Source: Pseudomonas sp. Teo4 (GTDB lineage: Bacteria; Pseudomonadota; Gammaproteobacteria; Pseudomonadales; Pseudomonadaceae). Taken from it: DNA of 64,000 nt. Shown one piece after another: positions 42,008 through 50,640 of the stretch. The stretch covers positions 1,426,001 through 1,490,000 of the forward strand of contig NZ_JAXCIL010000001.1 of assembly GCF_034387475.1 (NCBI RefSeq). Direction: 5' to 3'. The stretch's first letter is position 1. Every line of letters starts with the position of its first letter. The notes beneath the pieces are model-generated. The model was not told where the DNA came from, made no database searches, and saw only the letters and a list, made by a program, of their open reading frames with translations. The position numbers and the translations under genes were made by a program.

Positions 42008-43546
42008 TCAGGCGGCAGCAGGGTTGTCGAATTGGCCGGCCATCCAGCGGCCGACTTCGGTGAGGGTGGTGTGCGCGGTGGCCTTGAGCGGCGACAGGCG
42101 ACCGCCGCACAGGGCGCCGAGGCGGTCGCTGATCTGGAACAGCTCGTCGAGGTCTTCGGAAATCACCAGAATCGCCGCCCCGGCGTCGCGCAGGGCGATC
42201 AGCTCGCGGTGGATGGTGGCCGCCGCGCCGACGTCCACGCCCCAGGTCGGGTGTGCAGCCACCAGCAATTTGGGTTGCTGCAGCACTTCACGGCCGAGGA
42301 TGAACTTCTGCAGGTTGCCGCCAGACAAGCTGCGGGCCGGGGTGTGGATGTCCGGGGTCTTCACCCCGAAGCGCTGCACGATGCGTTCGGCCAGGGCCAA
42401 CACGCGGCTGCGGCGAACCATGCCGTGCTCCACCAGCCCTTGGTGAAACGAGGACAGCAGCGCGTTGTCGGCCAGGCTCATGTCCGGCACCGCGCCGTGG
42501 CCCAGGCGCTCGGCGGGAACGATGGCCACGCCAAGGCGGCGGCGCTCGTCCGGGTGCAGGTTCGCCATGGGTTGCTGGTCGAGGGTGATGCGCTCGCGTT
42601 CGCTTCGCGGCAGGCGGGCTTCGCCGGAAAGCAGCGCCAGCAGTTCATCCTGGCCGTTGCCGGCAACCCCGGCGATGCCGACGATTTCGCCACTGCGCAC
42701 CTCCAGGCGCAGCTGGCCGAGCGAGGTGCCGAACGGGTCGAGGTTGCGCCAGCTGAGGTCATCCACGCGCAGACGCACCTGCCCGCCATCCACTTTCGGG
42801 TAGCTGGCTTCCAGGCCTTCGGCGTCGCCGACCATCAACCGCGCCAGTTGCAGGTCGCTGCATTCACGCGGCACGCAGGCCCCAGAAACACGGCCGCCGC
42901 GCAGCACCGTGGCGGTGTCGCACAGGGCACGCACTTCACCTAGCTTGTGGCTGATGAACAGGATGCTGCAGCCCTCGGCCGCCAGGGCGCGCAGGGTGAC
43001 GAACAGCTCATCGACTTCCTGCGGGGTGAGCACCGAGGTTGGCTCGTCGAGAATCAACAGACGGATGTCCTGCATCAGGCAGCGAACGATCTCCACCCGC
43101 TGGCGCTCGCCAATCGACAGACTATGCACCAGACGCTCCGGCGCCAGGCCCATGCCGTAGCGTTGCGACACTTCGCGAATGCGTGGCTCCAACTGCTTTG
43201 GCGTACCAGCTTCAGGGCCCAGGGCCAGGGCGATGTTCTCGGCCACGGTGAGGGTCTCGAACAGCGAAAAATGCTGGAACACCATGCCAATGCCCAGTGC
43301 CCGCGCTTGCGCCGGGTCACGTACCTGCACACGCTGGCCTTGCCACAGCACCTCGCCACTGTCGGGGGCGGTGACGCCGTAGATGATCTTCATCAAGGTG
43401 CTTTTGCCAGCGCCGTTCTCACCCAGCAGGGCGTGGATTTCGCCGGGGTGGATGCTCAGGTCGATGCGGTCGTTGGCCAGGGTGCCCGGGTAGCGCTTGG
43501 TGATGGCGCGCAGTTCAAGGCGTAACGGCGGGTTGGAAGGGGACAT
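42008..43546 (-). CDS. ABC transporter duplicated ATPase (nucleoside type)
   Basis: A 512-residue protein with two ABC domains. The first has Walker A LLGENGAGKSTLMKI, signature LSIGERQRVEIVRCL and Walker B LLILDEPTSVL. The second has a degenerate Walker A (IAGVAGNGQDELLAL), signature LSGGNLQKFILGRE and a degenerate Walker B (LLVAAHPTWGVD). The asymmetric layout is usual for sugar and nucleoside ATPases (YufO/NupO, RbsA). First gene of the importer operon; energises uptake by the two permeases. Confidence 0.92.
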   Translation of the reverse strand: MSPSNPPLRLELRAITKRYPGTLANDRIDLSIHPGEIHALLGENGAGKSTLMKIIYGVTAPDSGEVLWQGQRVQVRDPAQARALGIGMVFQHFSLFETLTVAENIALALGPEAGTPKQLEPRIREVSQRYGMGLAPERLVHSLSIGERQRVEIVRCLMQDIRLLILDEPTSVLTPQEVDELFVTLRALAAEGCSILFISHKLGEVRALCDTATVLRGGRVSGACVPRECSDLQLARLMVGDAEGLEASYPKVDGGQVRLRVDDLSWRNLDPFGTSLGQLRLEVRSGEIVGIAGVAGNGQDELLALLSGEARLPRSERERITLDQQPMANLHPDERRRLGVAIVPAERLGHGAVPDMSLADNALLSSFHQGLVEHGMVRRSRVLALAERIVQRFGVKTPDIHTPARSLSGGNLQKFILGREVLQQPKLLVAAHPTWGVDVGAAATIHRELIALRDAGAAILVISEDLDELFQISDRLGALCGGRLSPLKATAHTTLTEVGRWMAGQFDNPAAA

Positions 43547-43600
43547 GAGGCAGCTCGCTGTGGGTGTGCGGGGGCGTGTCTCGTGGGTGAAGCAAAAACA

Positions 43601-43614
43601 TGGCCAACTGGTCA
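43601..43614. promoter_or_regulatory. Small palindrome upstream of the importer operon
   Basis: TGGCCAACTGGTCA, a near-perfect dyad, 55-68 bp before the ATPase start. It could be an operator; no regulator can be assigned. The rest of 43547-43803 shows no gene. Confidence 0.3.
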
Positions 43615-43803
43615 GGTTGTTGGGTGGCGCCTGGTGTAGAGGGGCTGTTGCAACGATGGGGGAGGCTGCGGATGGCGTGTTTGCGAGGGAATGGTGCGCG
43701 TGGCTGCTCCGTGATGGTGCGGGTGTTTTTGCGCATTATTGTGTGGGAATTGGCCGGTGATTGAGTGAGGGGCGCGGAGTGCCCGTCTTTAGTGTGTTGT
43801 CGC

Positions 43804-44038
43804 CTGTGAGATCGAGCGCCGCCCGCGCGGCGCATCGCGAGCAAGGCTCGCTCCTACGTTTGTTTCGGGCCAGTAACGTCTGTGAGAGGCGCGCGCGACC
43901 GCCTTGTTTGTACGACTCGATATCAAGCCATGCGCCAAGGCGTTCGCGCGCAAATCCCACAGGCATAACTGGCCCGAAACAAACGTAGGAGCGAGCCTTG
44001 CTCGCGATGCGCCGCGCGGGCGGCGCTCGATCTCACAG
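43804..44038. repeat. Long near-palindromic element, copy B
   Basis: 235 bp with perfect inverted ends (CTGTGAGATCGAGCGCCGCC and its inverse) and inner arms that also pair, leaving a small central loop. Near-identical to 32985-33207. Lies between the LysR 3' end and the importer promoter. Short frames inside are by-products of the palindrome. Confidence 0.88.
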
Positions 44039-44043
44039 ACGCT

Positions 44044-44074
44044 AAAAATGTTGTGGCAAGCACCCACTGCCACA
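44044..44074 (-). terminator. Putative terminator of the LysR gene
   Basis: On the minus strand: TGTGGCA, nine-base loop, TGCCACA, then ACATTTTT. It begins 13 bp after the LysR stop. Confidence 0.6.
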
Positions 44075-44086
44075 CCCCACACCACC

Positions 44087-44980
44087 CTACAGCACCTGCG
44101 CCGCGTTACGTATCGCATCCAGCAGCATCAAAAACGCCGGGTTGTCGTTGTCTTCACGCCACACCAGATGCAGCTCGCTCTGCACGCCCGCCGCCAGCGC
44201 CACCTCTCGAAACACCACATTCTTGAACGCCACACTGCTGGCGCAGCGGGGCACCAGCGCAAGCCCCATGGCCGCGTTGACCAGCGCCAGGATGGTCAGC
44301 GACGAGCCCAGCCACTGAACGTACTGCGGTGTCACCTGGGCCGAACGCAACATGCCGGTGAGCAGTTCGTTGAACGGCGGATAGGCGTTGTGCGAATACA
44401 TCAGGAACGGCTCGCCATCGAGGTCGCGCAGTGACGGGGCGGGCGCCTCGGCCAGTGGGTGCTCGCGGTGCACCGCCAGCACGAAGGGTTCGCGCACCAG
44501 GCATTCGTTGACGTAGCCCGGCTGCTGCAGCGGCGAACGCACGATGCCCAGGTCCACCTGCCGCGCCCGCAGCGCCTCGTGTTGCTGGTAGGTGTTCATC
44601 TCGAACAGTTCGATCTTCACCTGCGGCTGCTTGAGCCGTGCCTCGGCGATCACCTTGGGCAAAAATTCGTACACCGCGCTGCCAACGAAGCTGATCGCGA
44701 CACTGCCAATGTCACCGGCGGCGAAGCGGCGGGCGGCGATGGCGGCCTGTTCGGCCCGCTCCAGCAGGTTCTGCGCCTCGATGAAGAACGCCCGCCCGGC
44801 GGCAGTCAGGGCCACGCTGCGGGTACTGCGGGTGAACAGTTCGACCCCCAGGTGATGCTCCAGCAGCTGGATCTGCCGGGACAACGGCGGCTGGGTCATG
44901 TTCAGGCGTTCGGCGGCGCGGCGAAAGTTCAGTTCGGTGGCCACGGTGGTGAAGCAGCGAAGCTGGGTCAGTTCAAACAT
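44087..44980 (-). CDS. LysR-family transcriptional regulator
   Basis: A 297-residue LysR regulator of the CbbR/BenM-like branch. HTH at 1-60 (MFELTQLRCFTTVATELNF, LNMTQPPLSRQIQLLEHHLG, FTRSTRSVALTAAG). Effector domain 90-295. The start is ATG 44980; the longer in-frame reading crosses the divergent promoter. It is divergent from the sugar-acid transporter and dehydratase genes with a 103 bp gap, and most likely controls them in response to glucarate or galactarate. Confidence 0.88.
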   Translation of the reverse strand: MFELTQLRCFTTVATELNFRRAAERLNMTQPPLSRQIQLLEHHLGVELFTRSTRSVALTAAGRAFFIEAQNLLERAEQAAIAARRFAAGDIGSVAISFVGSAVYEFLPKVIAEARLKQPQVKIELFEMNTYQQHEALRARQVDLGIVRSPLQQPGYVNECLVREPFVLAVHREHPLAEAPAPSLRDLDGEPFLMYSHNAYPPFNELLTGMLRSAQVTPQYVQWLGSSLTILALVNAAMGLALVPRCASSVAFKNVVFREVALAAGVQSELHLVWREDNDNPAFLMLLDAIRNAAQVL

Positions 44981-45083
44981 TGATCCAATCCGGGTATCAA
45001 TCACATGCCAGGTTAGATTAGACGGCAACAATCACCCCGTCCATCATCCCACCAGACAACAACAAAACGATCGGAGCCTTCCC

Positions 45084-46418
45084 TTGACTACCGAATCCTG
45101 CGCGGCGCTCGAGCGCGCCGCCACCAAGGTCAAACGCCATGTCCTGCCGCTGTTCGTGGTGATGTTCATCGTCAACTACATCGACCGGGTCAACATCGGT
45201 TTCGTGCGCAGCCACCTGGAAGTCGACCTGGGCATCGGCGCTGCGGCCTACGGCTTGGGCGCTGGCTTGTTCTTCGTCGGCTATGCGCTGTTCGAAGTGC
45301 CCTCCAACCTGCTGCTGCAACGCTACGGTGCCCGCGCCTGGCTGACTCGGATCATGGCCACCTGGGGCCTGGCGGCAATGGCCATGGCATTCGTGCAAGG
45401 GCCCACCAGCTTCTATGCGCTGCGCTTTCTGCTGGGTGTGGCGGAGGCCGGGTTCTTCCCGGGGGTGATCTACTACTTTACCCAGTGGCTGCCAGCGGCC
45501 GAGCGGGGCAAGGCGATGGCGCTGTTCCTCAGCGGTTCGGCCATCGCGTCGGTGATCTCGGGGCCGGTGACCGGCGCGCTGTTGCACATCGAAGGCCTGG
45601 GCCTGCATGGCTGGCAGTGGATGTTCCTGATCGAAGGCGGCGCCTCGATCGTGCTGTGCTTCTTCGTCTGGGCCTGGTTGCAGTCCCACCCAAGCCAGGC
45701 GCGTTGGCTGAGCGACGAAGAAAAGGCCGCACTCACCGAGGCCATCGCTGAAGAGCAACGCACTCGCGAAGCCACCCACAGTGTCCGGCCTTCGTTGCTG
45801 CGCCTGCTGGGTGACCGGCAGATCGTGCTGTTCTGTTTCATCTATTTCGCCATCGCCCTGACCATCTACGGCGCAACGTTCTGGCTACCGAGCATGATCA
45901 AGCAGATGGGCGTGCGCGACGACTTCATCGTCGGGATGTTCAACTCCGTTCCGTGGATCATCTCGATTGTGGCCATGTATGGTTTTGCCGCCCTGGCGGC
46001 ACGCTTTCGCCACCAGCAGGCCTGGGTAGCCACGGCGCTGACCATCGCCGCGCTGGGCATGTTCCTGTCCACCAGCGGTGGGGCGGTGTTCGCCTATGTC
46101 TCCATCTGCTTCGCGGCAATCGGCTTCAAGGCGGCGTCGGCACTGTTCTGGCCGATTCCACAGGGGTACCTGGATGCGCGCATCGCTGCCGCGGTCATCG
46201 CCCTGATCAACTCCCTGGGCAACCTCGGCGGCTTCGTCGCCCCGGCCACCTTCGGCTTCCTGGAGCAAAGCACCGGCTCCATCGAAGGCGGTTTGTACGG
46301 GCTGGCAGGCACCTCGATGCTGGCCGCGGTGCTGGTGTTCTTTGCCCGCACCACACCGCGCCCAGGCCCGGCTGCCGAGCCGCTGCCCTCCATTTCCTGC
46401 CAAACCCTGACCAAGTGA
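45084..46418 (+). CDS. ACS-family MFS sugar-acid transporter (GudP-like)
   Basis: A 444-residue permease of the anion:cation symporter family. FVVMFIVNYIDRVNIGF in helix 1, FEVPSNLLLQRYGARAWLTR after helix 2 and GVAEAGFFPGVIYYFTQWLP in helix 4 are diagnostic of GudP/GarP/ExuT-type carriers. No ATG fits; TTG 45084 eight bases after CGGAG gives the expected N-terminus. In-frame codons further up overlap the LysR gene and are rejected. It lies 9 bp before the dehydratase gene, so the two form an importer-enzyme pair. Confidence 0.85.
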   Translation: MTTESCAALERAATKVKRHVLPLFVVMFIVNYIDRVNIGFVRSHLEVDLGIGAAAYGLGAGLFFVGYALFEVPSNLLLQRYGARAWLTRIMATWGLAAMAMAFVQGPTSFYALRFLLGVAEAGFFPGVIYYFTQWLPAAERGKAMALFLSGSAIASVISGPVTGALLHIEGLGLHGWQWMFLIEGGASIVLCFFVWAWLQSHPSQARWLSDEEKAALTEAIAEEQRTREATHSVRPSLLRLLGDRQIVLFCFIYFAIALTIYGATFWLPSMIKQMGVRDDFIVGMFNSVPWIISIVAMYGFAALAARFRHQQAWVATALTIAALGMFLSTSGGAVFAYVSICFAAIGFKAASALFWPIPQGYLDARIAAAVIALINSLGNLGGFVAPATFGFLEQSTGSIEGGLYGLAGTSMLAAVLVFFARTTPRPGPAAEPLPSISCQTLTK

Positions 46419-46427
46419 GCCTCGAAC

Positions 46428-47702
46428 GTGAAAATCACCCGTGTAACCGTGACGCCAATCGCCTTCCGCGACCCACCCTTGCTCAACGCCAGCGGCATTC
46501 ATGAACCCTGGGCGCTGCGCTCGATCATTCAGATCGAAAGCGACAACGGCCATGTCGGCCTGGGTGAAAGCTACGGCGACGCCCCGGCCTTGGCGATGCT
46601 CGAAGCCGTCGCCCCGCAACTGGTCGGGCTCGACCCGTTCGACCTCAATGGCCTGCGGCGTATCGTCCAGACCACGGTGGCCGCGCGCCGGCCCAGCAGC
46701 CTGCCTGGTGCGGAACTGGCGCCGGGCTCCCACGCCAGCAAGGCGGTGGCCAATGCCCATTCGGCCTTCGAGGTGGCCTGCCTGGACCTGCAGGCCCACC
46801 ATCTGAACGTACCCCTGGTGGACTTGCTGGGCGGCGCCGTGCGTGACCGCGTGCCGTTCTCCGCCTACCTGTTCTTCAAATACGCCCAGCACAAGGACTC
46901 CCCGTACACCCCGGACAACTGGGGCGAGGCACTGAGCGAAGAGCAGATCGTCGCCCAGGCCGCCCGCATGATCGAGGCGCATGGTTTCGGCAGCATCAAG
47001 CTCAAGGCCGGCGCGTTGGACCCGGAGCACGAAGTGGCCTGCATCAAGGCCTTGAAGCGGGCCTTCCCCAACCACCCGCTGCGTATCGACCCGAACGGCA
47101 ACTGGTCGCTGGACACCGCGCTGCGCATGGCCGAGCTGCTGGGCGATGACCTGCAGTATTACGAAGACCCCACACCGGGCCTGGATGGCATGGCGGCGCT
47201 GCACCGTGAAAGCGGGCTGAAGCTGGCCACCAACATGGTGGTGACCGACTTCGACGAGCTGCGCCGCAGCGTCGCGCAGAACAGCGTGCAGATCGTGCTG
47301 GCCGACCACCATTACTGGGGTGGCCTGCGTGACACCCAGCACCTGGCGAAAATGTGCGAAACCTTTGGTCTGGGCCTGTCGATGCATTCCAACTCGCACC
47401 TGGGCATCAGCCTGATGGCCATGGCCCATGTCGCCGCCGCCACACCGAACCTGGACTATGCCTGCGACACCCACTACCCATGGCAGGAGCCGGACGAGGA
47501 AGTGATCAAGGGCGGCAAGCTGCCGATTGTCGAGGGCTGCGTGAAGATCACCCGCGCACCGGGACTGGGTGTGGAACTGGACCCGCATCAGCTGGCCAAG
47601 CTGCATGAGCAGTACCTGGGCTGTGGCATCCGCCAGCGCGACGACGTGCGCGAGATGCGCAAGTACAAGCCCGACTGGCAGGCGGTCAAGCCACGCTACT
47701 GA
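46428..47702 (+). CDS. Enolase-superfamily glucarate dehydratase-like enzyme
   Basis: A 424-residue enzyme close in layout to D-glucarate dehydratase. Catalytic K-x-K in FGSIKLKAGA, metal ligands in RIDPNGNWSLD and YYEDPTPG, ATNMVVTDFDEL, and the His in SMHSNSHLGISL; DTHYPWQEPDE near the C-terminus. It would dehydrate glucarate or a related aldaric acid to a 2-keto-3-deoxy acid. No aldolase or KDG aldehyde dehydrogenase of that pathway follows, so those steps must be encoded elsewhere. Start ATG 46428 lacks a strong site but is close behind the transporter. Confidence 0.85.
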   Translation: MKITRVTVTPIAFRDPPLLNASGIHEPWALRSIIQIESDNGHVGLGESYGDAPALAMLEAVAPQLVGLDPFDLNGLRRIVQTTVAARRPSSLPGAELAPGSHASKAVANAHSAFEVACLDLQAHHLNVPLVDLLGGAVRDRVPFSAYLFFKYAQHKDSPYTPDNWGEALSEEQIVAQAARMIEAHGFGSIKLKAGALDPEHEVACIKALKRAFPNHPLRIDPNGNWSLDTALRMAELLGDDLQYYEDPTPGLDGMAALHRESGLKLATNMVVTDFDELRRSVAQNSVQIVLADHHYWGGLRDTQHLAKMCETFGLGLSMHSNSHLGISLMAMAHVAAATPNLDYACDTHYPWQEPDEEVIKGGKLPIVEGCVKITRAPGLGVELDPHQLAKLHEQYLGCGIRQRDDVREMRKYKPDWQAVKPRY

Positions 47703-47784
47703 TTCGGCTCTGGCGCTCCAAGGGGATGCTTGCGACACTTCACCCACTGTGAAGCCTTCCACGTGTCCATCCTTTGGAGCCCCC

Positions 47785-48300
47785 ATGATCAAAACCGGTG
47801 ACCTGCTGCCTGAAGTAACGCTCCACGAGTACAGCGACGGGCAGGGTGCCTGCCCGATCGGCCCGCAGGCGTTTTCGCTGCACGAGCGCTGCCGAGGCAA
47901 GCGGGTAGTGATCTTCGGCCTGCCGGGTGCGTTCACCCCAACCTGTTCGGAGCGTCATGTGCCGGGTTACCTGGAGGCGGCGAAAGCGTTGTTTGCCGCT
48001 GGCGTGGATGAAATCCTCTGTGTGGCGGTGAACGATGCCTTCGTGATGAACGCCTGGGGCAAGACCTTCCCGGTGCAAGGCGAGGTCGGCATGATCTCGG
48101 ACGGCAACTGTGCACTCACCGATGCCTTGGGGCTGGCCCAGGACAGTTCGGCCCGCGGCATGGGCCGCCGTTCGCAGCGCTATGCCTTGCTGGCCGATAA
48201 CCTGGTGGTGCGGCGCATCGAAGTCGATGCACCGGGCAAGCTGGACGTCAGCGATGCGCAGAGCATGCTGAAGTTCCTGGGCGAGGGTGGCGCAGCCTGA
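47785..48300 (+). CDS. Peroxiredoxin (Prx5-type redoxin)
   Basis: A 171-residue peroxiredoxin. VVIFGLPGAFTPTCSERHVP carries the peroxidatic Cys in the P-x-x-x-T-x-x-C context typical of the Prx5/hybrid group, followed by CVAVNDAFVMNAWGK. It reduces peroxides, probably with glutathione or thioredoxin. The start at 47785 follows TTTGGAGC; the upstream in-frame extension overlaps the dehydratase in another frame. No link to the sugar-acid genes is evident beyond strand. Confidence 0.88.
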   Translation: MIKTGDLLPEVTLHEYSDGQGACPIGPQAFSLHERCRGKRVVIFGLPGAFTPTCSERHVPGYLEAAKALFAAGVDEILCVAVNDAFVMNAWGKTFPVQGEVGMISDGNCALTDALGLAQDSSARGMGRRSQRYALLADNLVVRRIEVDAPGKLDVSDAQSMLKFLGEGGAA

Positions 48301-48407
48301 GCATCAAGCTCTTTTAGCCGCTCTACTCAACTTGGAGGATTCTCAATCGCCCGCCATGGCTTAGATGTGGGCTGCCACTTTCGGCTGCCCACGATCGAAC
48401 CACGCGC

Positions 48408-49154
48408 ATGAACGAGATCCTCACCCACCGCAGCGCCGGTGTGCTTACCGTCAGCTTCAACCGCGCACAGCGCAAGAACGCCATCACCAGCTCGATGTAC
48501 CAGACCCTGACGCAAACCTTGCAGGCTGCCGCACAGGACAGCGAAGTCCGCGTGGTGCTGTTGCAAGGCGACGCAACGGTGTTCACGGCCGGCAACGATC
48601 TGGGCGACTTCATCGACAACCCGCCGCTGGACGCCCAGGCGCCTGTCTGGAGGTTCCTGCATGCGCTCAACGATTTCCCCAAGCCGCTGATTGCGGCAGT
48701 GTGCGGGGTGGCGGTGGGTATCGGCACCACCTTGTTGCTGCATTGCGACCTGGTCTACGCCGCCAGTGACGCCCGCTTCAGCCTGCCGTTCGTCAACCTC
48801 GGGGTCAGCCCGGAGGGCGCTTCCAGCCTGCTGCTGCCGCGCCTGATGGGTTACCCGCGTGCAGCCGAAGCCTTGCTGACCGGCGAGCCGTTCGACGCCG
48901 AGTTCGCCCTGCGTGCGGGCCTGGTCAACCAGCTGCTGCCTGCGGACCAGGTGCAGGATTGGGCGCTCACCCAGGCACAGAAGATCGCGCAAAAGCCTGC
49001 GGCGGCTGTCGCCGAGGCCAAGCGCTTGCTCAAGCGGGGTGTTCAGGGCGCGGTGCACGCGTGCATCGATGAGGAAGCGCAGGTTTTTGCCCGACTGTTG
49101 CAGGAAGATACAGCGCAAACTGCCATTGCGGGGTTCAGCCGAAGGTTGCGTTAA
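48408..49154 (+). CDS. Enoyl-CoA hydratase/isomerase family protein
   Basis: A 248-residue crotonase-fold protein. VLTVSFNRAQRKNAITSSMY, the oxyanion segments FTAGNDLGDFI and VCGVAVGIGTTLLLHCDL, and FVNLGVSPEGASSLLLPRL. The A-G-N-D-L-x-D-F form and Glu in SPEGASS are seen in delta3,delta2-enoyl-CoA isomerases, so isomerase activity is as likely as hydratase. A stand-alone gene; REP sequences follow. Confidence 0.85.
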   Translation: MNEILTHRSAGVLTVSFNRAQRKNAITSSMYQTLTQTLQAAAQDSEVRVVLLQGDATVFTAGNDLGDFIDNPPLDAQAPVWRFLHALNDFPKPLIAAVCGVAVGIGTTLLLHCDLVYAASDARFSLPFVNLGVSPEGASSLLLPRLMGYPRAAEALLTGEPFDAEFALRAGLVNQLLPADQVQDWALTQAQKIAQKPAAAVAEAKRLLKRGVQGAVHACIDEEAQVFARLLQEDTAQTAIAGFSRRLR

Positions 49155-49179
49155 GCCTGATATCAGGGCCGCCTTGCGG

Positions 49180-49255
49180 CCCATCGCAGGCTCTGCCAGC
49201 TCCCACATTTGAAATCACCACAATACCCGTAGGAGCTGGCGTAGCCTGCGATGGG
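49180..49255. repeat. REP-like inverted pair
   Basis: CCCATCGCAGGCTCTGCCAG and its inverse (CTGGCGTAGCCTGCGATGGG) enclose a short AT-rich centre. Between convergent genes at 49154 and 49309. Confidence 0.8.
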
Positions 49256-49308
49256 CTGCGTAGCAGGCCCAATAACGCTAACTGACAGGCATCACGCCAA
49301 GCCCTGCC

Positions 49309-50640
49309 TCACTCCGCAGGCAAGGCCTGTTGCCGGCTCTGCTCGCGGCTGTGACCGAGCGTCCTGATCAGTAGCAGCACCGCACCCAGCACCGGAAGGC
49401 TCACCAGCAGCAAGGCATAGCGCAGCGACTGCTGGCCGAACACCGGCTGCAGCAGATCGCTGACCAGACCCGTCAACAACGGCCCGACACCAATTCCCAA
49501 CAAGGTGCTGACAATGGTCTGCAGCGCCATCGCGGTCCCCCGGCGTTGCGGCGGCACCAGTTGCGTGACCAGGTTGTAAGACGGCGCAACCCACCACACC
49601 GCAAAAAAGCTGTACAGCGCGCACCAGAGCATGGCCGCCGGCACCGGCAAGGCCCCCAGCTGCATCAGCAGGTCGGCAGGCCACAGCAGGTAGGTGCTCA
49701 GCGCTGTCATTGCGGCAAGGTGCCCGGCAATCGGCAGTGTCAGCTGCCAATGGGCGGCTCGGCGCGCGAGGCGGTCGCTCAACCAGCCGCTGAACAGCCC
49801 ACCGAATCCGGCCGCCGTACCGCAGACCACACCCGCCAGCATGCCCGCGTCCTGCAGCGACAGGCCGTGGGAGCGCACCAGGAAACTGGTGTTCCACATC
49901 GCCACCGCGTAAGACCCCAGCGTGGTCAACCCGCCAGCCAGGATCAGCCAGCGATAGGGCGCAAGCGCCCACAGTATCCGCGCTTCGGCGCCAAGGCCCA
50001 GGCGCGCGTTTGGCGCAGGGTGGGCGACAAGGTCCCAGCGGCCCCGTTGCGGGTCACGCACCAGCGCCAGCACTGCGGCGAAGGCGAGGGCGGGCAGGGC
50101 CAGGGCGACGAATGCCGTGCGCCAGCCATGGTGTTCGACGACCCAGGCGCCGATGCTCAGGCCGATGATCGAGGAAAAGGTCGGCGCAGCGGTGAAACAG
50201 CTGATGGCGAACGAACGCCGCTGCGGTGGGTAGAGGTCGGCGATCAGCGACAGCGAGGCCGAGGTGGTCGGCGACTCGCTCACCGCCACCAGCATTCGCG
50301 CCAGCGCCAGCACCAGGAAGCTGCCTGCCAGCCCGCATGCCATGGTGGCCAGCGCCCAGAGCAGGCAGGCCGCGGCCAGCAGGCGCGTGCGCGGCAGGCG
50401 ATCCACCAGCCTGCCCGCAGGCAAGCCGAGCACCGCGTACATGGCGGCGAAGGCCAAGCCGGAGATCAGGCCCAGCGCGGTGTCGCCGACGCCGAACTCG
50501 GCCTTGATGGGCTCGATCATCACGGCCAGGATCTGCCGGCCCACGAAGTTGTCGGCGAACACCGCCGCCAGCAACATCAGCAGGCCATGGCTGCGCCAGC
50601 CGACCGCCGTCGGCGGCAGCGTCGGCACCGCAGTGTTCAC
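49309..50640 (-). CDS. Spinster-type MFS transporter
   Basis: A 443-residue permease. LLAAVFADNFVGRQILAVMI in helix 1, GLAFAAMYAVLGLPAGRLVDR and SLIADLYPPQRRSFAI match the spinster-like branch of MFS. The start overlaps the flavin reductase stop by four bases, so the two are co-translated. It may export or import the substrate of the oxygenase system served by that reductase. Confidence 0.82.
   Translation of the reverse strand: MNTAVPTLPPTAVGWRSHGLLMLLAAVFADNFVGRQILAVMIEPIKAEFGVGDTALGLISGLAFAAMYAVLGLPAGRLVDRLPRTRLLAAACLLWALATMACGLAGSFLVLALARMLVAVSESPTTSASLSLIADLYPPQRRSFAISCFTAAPTFSSIIGLSIGAWVVEHHGWRTAFVALALPALAFAAVLALVRDPQRGRWDLVAHPAPNARLGLGAEARILWALAPYRWLILAGGLTTLGSYAVAMWNTSFLVRSHGLSLQDAGMLAGVVCGTAAGFGGLFSGWLSDRLARRAAHWQLTLPIAGHLAAMTALSTYLLWPADLLMQLGALPVPAAMLWCALYSFFAVWWVAPSYNLVTQLVPPQRRGTAMALQTIVSTLLGIGVGPLLTGLVSDLLQPVFGQQSLRYALLLVSLPVLGAVLLLIRTLGHSREQSRQQALPAE

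Noticed and set aside
45885..47936. 683-codon open frame on the minus strand across the transporter and dehydratase genes
   Set aside because: It is antisense to two well-supported families, has no domain sense and reflects high-GC third-position bias.
48293..48315. Terminator after the peroxiredoxin gene
   Set aside because: The stem is only four base pairs before TTTT; too weak to call.
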